In this document: piece after piece, positions 24,752-34,700 of the stretch
Position numbering within the stretch: position 1 is the first letter of the stretch
Layout of the letters: the number at the start of each line of letters is the position of its first letter
NCBI GenBank assembly: GCA_963591995.1
Contig: CAVAUJ010000001.1
Location: forward strand, 1-64,000
DNA length: 64,000 nt
Direction of reading: 5' to 3'
Origin: CAG-791 sp963591995
Lineage (GTDB): Bacteria; Bacillota; Clostridia; Lachnospirales; Lachnospiraceae
Notes under the pieces: generated by a model
What the model was told of the DNA's origin: nothing
The model's input: only the letters and a program-made list of their open reading frames with translations
The model's database searches: none
Program-made: the position numbers and the translations under genes

Positions 24752-26505
24752 GCCGCAAAGCCCAGCACATCGATGCAGGTCTCCAGGATCTGCCTGGTCA
24801 GCTCCAGAAGTGCAATCCAGCCCTCCTTCCGGTCGGCATCCTCCTCCGTCAGGATGCGCGTGCTGTGATAGAAGCTGTTGAAATCATTGGATACCTGAAA
24901 GATGTAGGCGCAGATCCGATGCGGTGCACACTCCTCATATGCTCCCGTCATCATGGCGCCGAACCCTGCGATGTCCTGCATCAGCGTCTTCTCCGCCTTG
25001 CTGCAGGGCGCTGCAACGGAGAGCTCCTCCGGCTTCCTGCCGCCTGCCGCCCGGTATTTGGCCAGGATGGATTTGATGCGGACAATGGTATACAGGATGT
25101 ACGGGCCCGTATCCCCCTCAAAGGAGGTGAACTTCTCCGTATCGAAAATATAATCCTTGGAGGCCTGGTTGGAAAGATCGCCGTATTTGATGGCTGCCAG
25201 CGCCACCTTCCTTGCGGTATCCTCCGCTTCCTCTCCCGTAATCTCCGGATTGCCCGAAATCTTCTCGAGCATGCTCTCGTAAATATCCTGAATCAGCGTC
25301 TCCAGGCGCATGACACCGCCGTCTCTTGTCTTGAAGGGCTTCCCGTCCTTGCCGTTGACCGTGCCGAATCCGATGTGACGCAACTGTGTTCCCTCATCGC
25401 AGAGGCCGCATTTCCTTGCCGCGCGGAACACCTGCACGAAGTGAAGTGCCTGCCGCTTGTCGGTGATGTAGATGATCTCATCCGGGTGGAAGCAGTTCCT
25501 GCGGTCCAGAATCGTGGCCAGATCCGTTGTGGTATACAGCGCCGCGCCGTCGCTCTTGAGAATCATGCAGGGCGGAACCTCCTTCGGATCCGAGGCCTCC
25601 GCGACATCCACCACCAGCGCACCCTCGCTCTCGTAGGCCGTGCCGGACTTTTTCATGTCCTCCACCATGGGCGCAATCAGATCGTTCACCGTAGACTCGC
25701 CGTTCCAGAGGTCGAAGGTCACATCCAGATTCGCATAATTGCGCTTCATATCGGCAACCGACACCCTCATGATGTGCTGCCACAGCGCGCGGTACCCGCG
25801 GTCCCCCTCCTGCAGCCTGTGCGTGTTCTCCAGCGCCTCCGCATGGTACGCCTCATCCTTTTTGGAAAGGGCGCTCGCATAGGGATAAATCTCCTCCAGA
25901 TTGCTCACCGTAAAGGGCGCCTCTTCCGGATACTCTCCTTCGTAAGCAGGGTCAAAATAAGGAAGCTCCGGGTGTCTTTTTCCCAGCTCCGTGATGACAA
26001 GCCCCATCTGCAGTCCCCAGTCTCCCAGATGAATGTCGCCGATGGCCTTGTCGCCATGATAGCGCACCATTCTCTTTACGGCTTCGCCGATGACCGCAGA
26101 GCGAAGATGTCCCACGTGCAGCGGCTTGGCAACATTGGGTCCGCCATAGTCCAGAACAACGGTCTTCGGCTTTTCGGGCTGCGGCATGCCGAACTTCTCC
26201 TCCCTTGCCATCCGGCGGAGGAAATCACGGAGGAAATCATCCTTCACGTTGACATTGAGAAATCCCGGCTTTACAACCGCTGCATCCGCAAAAACCGCAG
26301 AGTCCGCAAGCTTTTCGGCCACCTCCCCGGCGATTGCAAAGGGCGCCTTATGATATTGCTTCGCCCCTGCCATGGCACCGCTGCACTGATACTCCGCAAG
26401 ATCCGGACGGGCGGAAACCACAACCTTTCCCATGGCCGCATCGTAGCCCGCTGCGGCAAATGCCCTTCCCATCTCTTCCGACAACACATCCAATAGCTGA
26501 TTCAT
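24736..26505 (-). CDS. argS: Arginyl-tRNA synthetase
   Basis: Class I synthetase for tRNA-Arg (589 aa). N-terminal Add1 domain (residues ~1-105), HIGH motif in GGPNVAKPLHVGHLRS, catalytic segment LGDWGLQMGLVI, and a C-terminal DALR domain (GPYILYTIVRIKSIL onward) for anticodon recognition. As in most ArgRS, no classical KMSKS is seen; GFGTVNGKDGKPFKTRDGG fills that place. The stop codon is the first unit of a 16-nt repeat array leading into xpaC. It is 21 nt from queH. Confidence 0.97.
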   Translation of the reverse strand: MNQLLDVLSEEMGRAFAAAGYDAAMGKVVVSARPDLAEYQCSGAMAGAKQYHKAPFAIAGEVAEKLADSAVFADAAVVKPGFLNVNVKDDFLRDFLRRMAREEKFGMPQPEKPKTVVLDYGGPNVAKPLHVGHLRSAVIGEAVKRMVRYHGDKAIGDIHLGDWGLQMGLVITELGKRHPELPYFDPAYEGEYPEEAPFTVSNLEEIYPYASALSKKDEAYHAEALENTHRLQEGDRGYRALWQHIMRVSVADMKRNYANLDVTFDLWNGESTVNDLIAPMVEDMKKSGTAYESEGALVVDVAEASDPKEVPPCMILKSDGAALYTTTDLATILDRRNCFHPDEIIYITDKRQALHFVQVFRAARKCGLCDEGTQLRHIGFGTVNGKDGKPFKTRDGGVMRLETLIQDIYESMLEKISGNPEITGEEAEDTARKVALAAIKYGDLSNQASKDYIFDTEKFTSFEGDTGPYILYTIVRIKSILAKYRAAGGRKPEELSVAAPCSKAEKTLMQDIAGFGAMMTGAYEECAPHRICAYIFQVSNDFNSFYHSTRILTEEDADRKEGWIALLELTRQILETCIDVLGFAAPERM

Positions 26506-26526
26506 ATGGAAATCCTTCCTTGTATA

Positions 26527-27201
26527 TCACATATTCTCCGGGCAGACCGCCGCCTTGCTGTATTTGCAGCCACAATAATTCTGACGGTACAGCCCGAACC
26601 TTCCGGAGAGCTCAACGGAACGCTTGAAGCCGTCTCTTTTCTTGAAATCCGAGGGCAGCCAGCAGACGCCGTGCTGCTCTCCCATCTCTTCACCGATCCG
26701 GTTCAGCCGGGCCGCATCCTTTCGCGGCGAAATGGTCAGCGTGGTGGTATAGAAATCGTATCCGCCCTCTGCCGCCAACTGCGCGGCTCTGCCAAGGCGC
26801 AGGCGAAAGCACACGGTACACCGGTCGCCCCCCTCCGGGCAGTCCTCCAGCCCCTTTACGGCCGTTTCGTACTGTTGACCATCGTAGTCAACATCGAAAA
26901 CCTTGATTTTCCGCGCTCTTTTCGTCGAATGCATGCCCTCGAAATCCTGCTGCTCCACCTGCCGGTTGTATTCCCGGATAAGACGCAGCTCCTCGGATTT
27001 GCGCTTCTCATATTCCACGCGGTCCGAGATGTTCGGATTATAAAACAGGACCGTGATGTCAAAGTCCTCCCGCAGACACTCCAAACAATGGCTGGAGCAA
27101 GGTGCACAGCAGACCTGCAGGAGCAGGGACGGAATCCGCCCCTGCTCCCTGTTCCAGGCGATGATTTTCTCCATCTCCTTGCTGTAATTCACAGAATTCA
27201 T
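26527..27201 (-). CDS. queH: Epoxyqueuosine reductase QueH
   Basis: Reduces epoxyqueuosine in tRNA to queuosine, the last step of queuosine synthesis, as the non-orthologous replacement of QueG (224 aa). The Cys-rich motifs fit: VCCAPCSSHCLECL near the N-terminus (4Fe-4S and second iron site), CTVCFRLRL in the middle, and QNYCGCKYS at the C-terminus, with FYNPNISDRVEYEKR typical of the family. It starts at 27201, 23 nt after carB, and precedes argS. Confidence 0.92.
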   Translation of the reverse strand: MNSVNYSKEMEKIIAWNREQGRIPSLLLQVCCAPCSSHCLECLREDFDITVLFYNPNISDRVEYEKRKSEELRLIREYNRQVEQQDFEGMHSTKRARKIKVFDVDYDGQQYETAVKGLEDCPEGGDRCTVCFRLRLGRAAQLAAEGGYDFYTTTLTISPRKDAARLNRIGEEMGEQHGVCWLPSDFKKRDGFKRSVELSGRFGLYRQNYCGCKYSKAAVCPENM

Positions 27202-27224
27202 TCTATCCTCGCGCCGTGACCGTA

Positions 27225-30200
27225 TCAGAGCTTCACGATGTCGATGATCTCCAGCTCCTGCTCCTCTTCCTGATGCTCCAGGGAAGACACCAGGGCCTTC
27301 GCCGTATCCAGCGATGTGATGGTGGTCACGCCCGTCTCAATGGCTGTACGCCGGATCAGGAAGCCGTCCCGGTTCTTATCATGTCCCTGTGTGGGAGTAT
27401 CAATGACAAGATCAATCTTATGTCCCAGGAGAAGGTCCATCACCGTCGGCGACTCCTGCCCGATCCGGTTCACCTTTCTTGCATGAATGCCGTGCTCCTG
27501 CAGATTCTCCGCGGTCCTTCTGGTGGAGTAAATGATATAGCCCAGCTTTTCATAGCGTCTTGCAATGTCGATGATCTCACCCTTGTCGGCATCCTTGACC
27601 GTGATGATCATCTGGCGGTGCTTCGGCAGGCTCACGCCGGCACCCATAAAGGCCTTGTACAGAGCTTCGTTGAAGTCCCTGGAAATGCCCAGGCACTCAC
27701 CCGTGGATTTCATCTCCGGACCCACCGAGATCTCCGCACCGCGGATCTTCTCCGTCGAGAACACCGGCATCTTGATGGCAATGGTCCCGGCCTCCGGTGC
27801 CAGTCCCGGCTTATACCCCATTTCCGTCAGCTTATGGCCCAGCATACACTTGGCCGCCAGATCCACGATCGGAATGCCGGTGACCTTGCTGATATAGGGA
27901 ACCGTGCGCGAGGAACGGGGATTGGCTTCAATGATGTAGACATCCTCTCCCACCGCAATGAACTGCACGTTGATCAATCCTACGATGTGCAGCTCCTTCG
28001 CAAGACGTCTCGTATACTCTGCAATGGTCTCCTTGACATGCTCCGACAGGGTCTGGGCAGGATACACGGAGATGGAATCTCCCGAGTGAACGCCGGAGCG
28101 CTCAATATGCTCCATGATGCCGGGAATCAGGATGTTCTCTCCGTCGCAAACCGCATCCACCTCGGTTTCCGTACCCTGAAGGTATTTATCCACCAGAATC
28201 GGATGCTCCTGCGTGTAGCGGTTGATCACCGCCATGAACTGCTCAATCTCCTCATCGGAGAGCGCAATCTGCATGCCCTGACCGCCCAGAACGTAGCTGG
28301 GGCGCACGAGCACCGGATATCCCAGGCGGTGTGCCACCTCCTTGGCCTCCTCGGCCGTGTAGACCGTGGCACCCTCGGCACGCTTGATCTCACACTTCTG
28401 CAGCACCTCATCAAAGATCTCACGATCCTCTGCCGCATCCACGTCCTTGGCATCCGTTCCCAGAATCGGAACACCCATCTGGGTCAGACTCAGCGTCAGC
28501 TTGATGGCGGTCTGTCCGCCGAACTGCACCACCGCATAATCCGGATGCTCGATGTCGACAATGTTCTTCACATCCTCCGGCGTCAAGGGCTCAAAGTACA
28601 GCTTGTCCGCGATGTCGAAGTCCGTGGACACCGTCTCCGGATTGTTGTTGATGATGATGGTCTCAAAGCCCTCCCGCGCAAAGGCCCAGGTGGCATGAAC
28701 CGAGCAATAGTCGAATTCAATGCCCTGTCCGATGCGGATCGGTCCGGAGCCGAGCACCAGGATCTTCTTTCTCTGTGTGACGCGCTCCTTCGCCTCGTCG
28801 GCATCCTCCGTGTTGTAAACGGAGTAAAAATACGGGGTCTGCGCCTCAAACTCGGCGGCGCAGGTATCTACCATCTTGTACCGCGCCGTGATGCCGGCTG
28901 CATAGCGAAGCTCTGCAACCTCCTTCTCGGTTTTGCCGGTCCAGCGGGCAATGACGCAGTCCGGGAACTCCAGGCGCTTTGCCTCTGCCAGAAGCTCGGT
29001 TGTCAGAGGCTCCCGCTTGATCCTGGCCTCCATGCGGACCAGATTGTGGATCTTGTCGATGAACCACTCGTCCACCATCGTGATCTCATGAATCGTCTGA
29101 TGCGAAATCCCCTTGCGGAGCGCCTCCGCGATCACCCAGATCCGCTGATCGTCCACCACCGTAAGCCGTGCGAACAGCTCCTCCTTGGACAGATGGCTGA
29201 AATCATAGCTGTCCAGAGCGTCCACATGCTGCTCGAGGGAGCGGAGTGCCTTCATCAGACCGCCCTCAAAGCTGGTGCTGATGCTCATGACCTCACCCGT
29301 TGCCTTCATCTGGGTGGTCAGGGTTCTCTTGGCGTGGATGAACTTGTCAAAGGGCAGCCGGGGGAACTTCACAACGCAATAATCCAGTGCCGGCTCAAAG
29401 GAGGCATAGGTCTTGCCCGTCACCGCATTCTTGATCTCATCCAGCGTAAAGCCCAGCGCGATCTTCGCCGCTACCTTGGCAATGGGATAGCCGGTCGCCT
29501 TGGAGGCCAGTGCGGAGGATCTCGAAACGCGGGGGTTTACCTCGATGACGCAATACTCGAAGCTCGTGGGATGCAGGGCAAACTGCACGTTGCAGCCGCC
29601 GGTAATTTCCAGCTCATCGATGATGTTCAGCGCCGCCGTACGCAGCATCTGGTATTCCTTGTCGGAAAGTGTCTGGGAGGGCGCGACAACGATGGAATCT
29701 CCCGTGTGCACGCCGACCGGATCGATGTTCTCCATGTTGCAGACGGTGATGCAGTTGCCTGCGCCGTCGCGCATTACTTCATATTCGATTTCCTTCCAGC
29801 CGGAGATGCAGCGCTCCACCAGAACCTGTCCCACGCGGGAAAGCCGCAGGCCGTTCTCCAGAATCTTGCGCAGCTCCGCCGGTGTGTGCGCGATGCCGCC
29901 GCCCGAGCCGCCCAGCGTATAGGCGGGACGCAGCACGACAGGATAACCGATCTTCTCGGCAAAGGCGACACCGTCCTCGATGTTCTCCACCACCTCCGAT
30001 GCGGCAACCGGCTCGCCGATCTTCTCCATGGTTTCCTTGAACATCTCCCGGTCCTCTGCCTTTTTGATGGTCAGCGCCGTTGTGCCCAGGAGCTTGACAC
30101 CCTCTCTCTCGAGGAAACCGGATTCCGCCAGCTCCATGCCGAGGTTGAGACCGGCCTGTCCGCCCAGCGTCGGCAGGATGGAATCCGGCTTCTCCTTTTC

Positions 30201-30434
30201 GATGATCTTCTCGAGGACCTTCGCGTTCAGCGGCTCGATGTAAACCTCATCCGCAATGTCCTTGTCCGTCATGATGGTGGCAGGATTGGAGTTGACGAGG
30301 CAGACCTCTACGCCCTCCTCCTTCAGGGAGCGGCAGGCCTGCGTTCCCGCATAATCGAACTCCGCCGCCTGTCCGATGACAATCGGGCCGGAGCCGATGA
30401 CCATTACCTTTTTGACATCTTCTCTTTTCGGCAT
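27225..30434 (-). CDS. carB: Carbamoyl-phosphate synthase large subunit
   Basis: Makes carbamoyl phosphate for arginine and pyrimidines (1069 aa). Two homologous ATP-grasp halves, each with its own start (VMVIGSGPIVIGQAAEFDYAGTQ and ILVLGSGPIRIGQGIEFDYCSVH), the oligomerisation segment between, and a C-terminal MGS-like allosteric domain ending KNRDGFLIRRTAIETGVTTITSLDTAKAL, where UMP or ornithine would act. The ATG at 30434 follows GGAGA and lies 2 nt after the carA stop, so the pair is coupled. A 1150-codon open frame on the opposite strand is a shadow. Confidence 0.98.
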   Translation of the reverse strand: MPKREDVKKVMVIGSGPIVIGQAAEFDYAGTQACRSLKEEGVEVCLVNSNPATIMTDKDIADEVYIEPLNAKVLEKIIEKEKPDSILPTLGGQAGLNLGMELAESGFLEREGVKLLGTTALTIKKAEDREMFKETMEKIGEPVAASEVVENIEDGVAFAEKIGYPVVLRPAYTLGGSGGGIAHTPAELRKILENGLRLSRVGQVLVERCISGWKEIEYEVMRDGAGNCITVCNMENIDPVGVHTGDSIVVAPSQTLSDKEYQMLRTAALNIIDELEITGGCNVQFALHPTSFEYCVIEVNPRVSRSSALASKATGYPIAKVAAKIALGFTLDEIKNAVTGKTYASFEPALDYCVVKFPRLPFDKFIHAKRTLTTQMKATGEVMSISTSFEGGLMKALRSLEQHVDALDSYDFSHLSKEELFARLTVVDDQRIWVIAEALRKGISHQTIHEITMVDEWFIDKIHNLVRMEARIKREPLTTELLAEAKRLEFPDCVIARWTGKTEKEVAELRYAAGITARYKMVDTCAAEFEAQTPYFYSVYNTEDADEAKERVTQRKKILVLGSGPIRIGQGIEFDYCSVHATWAFAREGFETIIINNNPETVSTDFDIADKLYFEPLTPEDVKNIVDIEHPDYAVVQFGGQTAIKLTLSLTQMGVPILGTDAKDVDAAEDREIFDEVLQKCEIKRAEGATVYTAEEAKEVAHRLGYPVLVRPSYVLGGQGMQIALSDEEIEQFMAVINRYTQEHPILVDKYLQGTETEVDAVCDGENILIPGIMEHIERSGVHSGDSISVYPAQTLSEHVKETIAEYTRRLAKELHIVGLINVQFIAVGEDVYIIEANPRSSRTVPYISKVTGIPIVDLAAKCMLGHKLTEMGYKPGLAPEAGTIAIKMPVFSTEKIRGAEISVGPEMKSTGECLGISRDFNEALYKAFMGAGVSLPKHRQMIITVKDADKGEIIDIARRYEKLGYIIYSTRRTAENLQEHGIHARKVNRIGQESPTVMDLLLGHKIDLVIDTPTQGHDKNRDGFLIRRTAIETGVTTITSLDTAKALVSSLEHQEEEQELEIIDIVKL

Positions 30435-30436
30435 GA

Positions 30437-31672
30437 TTATCTGGTCTCCTTTCCGCACTCGGTTGTCATATGCCCGGCTCTGATGTTCGCGATGAAACGG
30501 TCGAACAGGAAGCCGGAATCCTGCGGACCGGGGCAGGCCTCCGGATGGAACTGCACCGTAAAGATGTTCTTGTTCTCGTACACAAGGCCTTCGTTGGTTC
30601 CGTCGTTGACGTTGCGGAACAGAGGCTTTGCGATCTCGGGACGCACCGATCCCTCGTCCACGGCATAGCCGTGATTCTGCGAGGAAATGTACACCCTGCC
30701 GGTGGTCAGATCCTTCACCGGATGGTTGCCGCCGCGGTGGCCGTATTTGAGCTTATAGGTGTCGCCCCCGGTGGCCAGGGCCATCAGCTGATGCCCGAGG
30801 CAGATGGCGAAAATCGGCACGTCGCTCTCATACAGCTTCTTTACCTCGGCGATGATGCCGGTATTCTCCTTCGGATCGCCGGGGCCGTTGGAAATCATGA
30901 TGCCGTCCGGCCGATCGCCGAGAATCTCCTCTGCCGGCGTTGTCGCCGGATAAATTGTGACATCGCAGCCGCGCATGGCAAGGCTGCGCGCAATGTTCTT
31001 CTTGTAGCCGACGTCCAGCAGCGCAATGTGAAGGCCGCTGCCCGAAAGCGTGCGGACAAGGCTGGGGCGCGGTTCCTTCCGGCTCTTATCGCCCTTCCGA
31101 TATTGTTCATAGCTCTCCGCATCAAAGACGGCATGGCCGGAGAGCGGTCCGTTCTCGGCAAGCTCCCTTGTGCCGGACAGCTCCAGACGCTCCTTGCAGG
31201 TCGCCTTTTCCACGACCTTTCCGCAGGTATAGGCATGGAGCTTCGGGAGCACCGTCTCCAGATCATAGGCTGCATCCGTCGTCACCATGCCGTTCATGGT
31301 GCCCTTCTCCCGCAGGATCTTGGTCAGTGCTCTGGTATCAATGCCCGCAATGCCCGGAATGTCGTAGCGCCTGAGGAACGAATCCAGTGTCTCATCGCTC
31401 CGGAAATTGGAGGGCTCCGTGCAGGCTTCCCGTACGATCAGCGCATCCGGCCACGGTCTGTCGGACTCCATATCCTCCAGACAGATGCCGTAATTGCCGA
31501 TCAGCGGATAGGTCATACACACCGCCTGTCCCGCATAGCTCGGGTCGGTCAAAACCTCCGGATAGCCGGCCATGGAGGTATTGAATACGATCTCACTGAT
31601 CACCTCTTTGTCGGCGCCAAAGGACGTCCCGGAAAAGACCGTTCCATCCTCCAGAATCAAAAATGCCTTCAT
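30437..31672 (-). CDS. carA: Carbamoyl-phosphate synthase small subunit
   Basis: Glutamine amidotransferase partner of CarB (411 aa; family usually 350-390). N-terminal domain MKAFLILEDGTVFSGTSFGA, then class I GATase with nucleophile Cys in FAICLGHQLMALATGG, oxyanion SNGPGDP, and His-Glu in FHPEACPGPQD. A ~20-residue insertion around YEQYRKGDKSRKEPRPSLVRTL explains the extra length. It is 61 nt from purL; that spacer contains three imperfect AGAAGGG repeats. Confidence 0.97.
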   Translation of the reverse strand: MKAFLILEDGTVFSGTSFGADKEVISEIVFNTSMAGYPEVLTDPSYAGQAVCMTYPLIGNYGICLEDMESDRPWPDALIVREACTEPSNFRSDETLDSFLRRYDIPGIAGIDTRALTKILREKGTMNGMVTTDAAYDLETVLPKLHAYTCGKVVEKATCKERLELSGTRELAENGPLSGHAVFDAESYEQYRKGDKSRKEPRPSLVRTLSGSGLHIALLDVGYKKNIARSLAMRGCDVTIYPATTPAEEILGDRPDGIMISNGPGDPKENTGIIAEVKKLYESDVPIFAICLGHQLMALATGGDTYKLKYGHRGGNHPVKDLTTGRVYISSQNHGYAVDEGSVRPEIAKPLFRNVNDGTNEGLVYENKNIFTVQFHPEACPGPQDSGFLFDRFIANIRAGHMTTECGKETR

Positions 31673-31733
31673 GCTCTACTGTCCCTTCTATATCAAACCC
31701 TTCTGTACAAATCCCTCTGTCAAGCGCTTTTAA

Positions 31734-34700
31734 TTACCGGAAATAGTTCACGCCGCTTTCGAAAATGCGCAGATCCTGCTCGCCGATGATGTTCACGGCC
31801 ACATGCTCGCCGATTCGCTCGGAATGGCACATCTTGCCGAATACCCTTCCGTCCGGGCTGGTAATGCCCTCGATGGCCATGTAGGAGCCGTTGATGTTCC
31901 ACTCCTCATCCATGGACACATTGCCGGCAGGGTCACAGTACTGGGTCGCCACCTGTCCGTTTGCGAACAGCTTCTCCAGCCACTCCTTCGGTGCGACAAA
32001 CCGTCCCTCGCCGTGGGACGCCGGATTGACGTATACACCGCCCAGCTCCGCCTCCTGCAGCCAGGGAGACTTGTTGCTGACAACCTTGATGTAGGCCTCC
32101 TTGGAAATATGACGGCCGATGGTATTGAAGGTCAGCGTCGGTGCCTTCTCATCCTGCCCGGTCAATGCCCCGTTCGGTACCAGTCCCAGCTTGATCAGGG
32201 CCTGGAAGCCGTTGCAGATTCCCAGCACCAGTCCGTCGCGCTTGTTCAGAAGATCTGCGATGGCCTCCCGGATTCGCTCGTTCCGGAAGCTGGTGGCAAA
32301 GAATTTGGCGCTGCCGTCCGGCTCATCGCCCGCGGAAAAGCCGCCGGGGAACATGATCATCTGCGCTCCCTCAATGGTCTTGCCGAACTCTTCAACGGAA
32401 TCGCGGATCCCGGTGGGCGTGATGTTGCGGAATACGCAGACGCTGGCTCTTGCCCCCGCCTTTTCGAAGGCCGCCGCCGCATCATACTCGCAATTGGTCC
32501 CCGGGAAGACCGGAATGAACACCGTCGGCTGTCCCAGCTTATGTCCGCAGACATATACCGATTCCGCCTTGAAGAGCGGGCTCTCCACCGGTGTCTTCTC
32601 TTTCACCGCCACCGTCGGGAAAACGCTCTCAAGCGGCTTCTTCCAGGCAGACAATGCCTCCTCCATGGAAATCCTGCTGTCGCCGTATTCAAAGCCGTCG
32701 CCCTTTCCCAGAACGGTTCCTACGATCTCATAGTCCACATCCTCCAGGTTCTCCAGAGCAGGAACCTCCTCGGCCGGAATTTCCAGCAGAAGATCGCCCA
32801 GACCGTTGTCGTAATAAGAACGGACCGGCAGCTCCTCGTTAAAGCGGACTCCCAGCTGATTGCCGAATGCCATCTTCGCCGCAGCAGCAGCCACGCCGTA
32901 GCTGTCCAGTGCATAGGCGGATACCGCCGTCCCGGACTGAAGGAGCTCCGTCACCTTGTGATACAGGGCGATGACGCTGTCATAGACCGGAATGTCGAAT
33001 TCATCCTTTTCGATATAGAAACGAACCAGTACATCTCCCGCCTGCTTGAGCTCCGGCGTCACAATCTCTTCTCCCTTTGCGACGTCTACGGCAAAGGAAA
33101 CCAGCGTCGGCGGCACATCGATGTCCTTGCCCTTGTCCTCATAGGTTCCGGACATGGAATCCTTCCCGCCGATGGAGGCAATGCCGTAGCCGATCTGCGC
33201 ATCGTAGGCGCCCAGAAGCGCCGCAAACGGCTGACTCCAGCGCGTCGGCTCCATGCTCATGCGGCGGAAAAATTCCTGGAAGGTGAAATGCAGCCGGTCA
33301 TAGGTTCCGCCCCCGGCGATGATCTTGGCGATGGACTGCGTCACGGCATAAATTGCCCCGTGGTACGGACTCCAGCTGGACAGATACGGGTCAAAGCCAT
33401 AGCTCATCATGGTAACCGTGTCCGTCTTACCGCCCAGAACCGGAAGCTTTGCCGTCATGGCCTGGGTTTCCGTCAGCTGGTACTGCCCGCCGTAGGGCAT
33501 GGTAACGGTTCCTGCGCCGATGGAGGAATCAAACCGCTCCACCAGTCCCTTCTGGGAGCAGACATTGAGATCCCCAAGGAGCGGGAGAAATGCCTTTGCG
33601 AATACCGCACCGTCTGCGGAATTCTCCGGCTCCTCCTCCAGCACGCTTCGCACCGCGCCGGCCGCAATCTTCTTCAGATAATTCTCGTCCGGATCGGGCA
33701 TCTCCACGGTCACATCCGTCGCCTGGTGTGCGCCGTTGGTATCCAGGAAGGCTCTGGAAATGTCCACAATGGCCTTTCCTCTCCAGTTCAGCACCAGATG
33801 CGGCTTCTCTGTGACAACCGCCACCGGCGTTGCCTCCAGATTCTCCTCTGCGGCATAGCGAAGGAACTCTTCCTTGTCCTTCGGTGCGACCACGACCGCC
33901 ATGCGCTCCTGAGACTCCGAGATGGCAAGCTCCGTGCCGTCCAGTCCCTCGTATTTCTTCGGTACCAGGTCCAGATTCACATCCAGTCCCGCTGCCAGCT
34001 CGCCGATGGCAACCGACACACCGCCCGCACCGAAATCATTGCATTTCTTGATAAGGTGGGACACTTCCGGCCGGCGGAACAGTCTCTGCAGCTTGCGCTC
34101 TGTGGGCGCATTGCCCTTCTGCACCTCTGCGCCGCAGCTTTCCAGCGATTTCTCGGTGTGCTTCTTGGAGGAGCCGGTGGCTCCGCCGCAGCCGTCGCGA
34201 CCCGTCCGTCCGCCGAGAAGGATGATGATGTCCCCCGGATCGCTGTTCTCACGGATCACGTCCGAACGCCTTGCCGCTCCCATCACGGCACCGATCTCCA
34301 TGCGCTTGGCCACATAGCCGGGATGATAGATTTCCTTCACCTCTCCCGTCGCAAGACCGATCTGGTTGCCGTAGCTCGAGTAACCCTGAGCCGCTCCGGT
34401 GCACAGCTTCTTCTGCGGAAGCTTGCCCTCCAGTGTCTGTGCAACGGGCACCGTGGGATCGGCCGCACCCGTGACGCGCATGGCCTGGTATACATATCCT
34501 CTTCCGGAGAGCGGATCGCGGATTGCGCCGCCAAGGCAGGTGGCCGCACCGCCGAAGGGTTCAATCTCCGTGGGATGGTTATGAGTCTCGTTCTTGAAGA
34601 ACATGAGCCACTCTTCTTCCACCGGCCCCTGTCCGTAATCCACTTTTACGGGAATGACAACGGAGCAGGCGTTGTTCTCATCCGATTCCTCCTGATCCGT

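Noticed and set aside
27216..30668. 1150-codon open frame antisense to carB
   Set aside because: Exact shadow of carB/carA in GC-rich DNA, with no domain and no ribosome site; carB has all family motifs.
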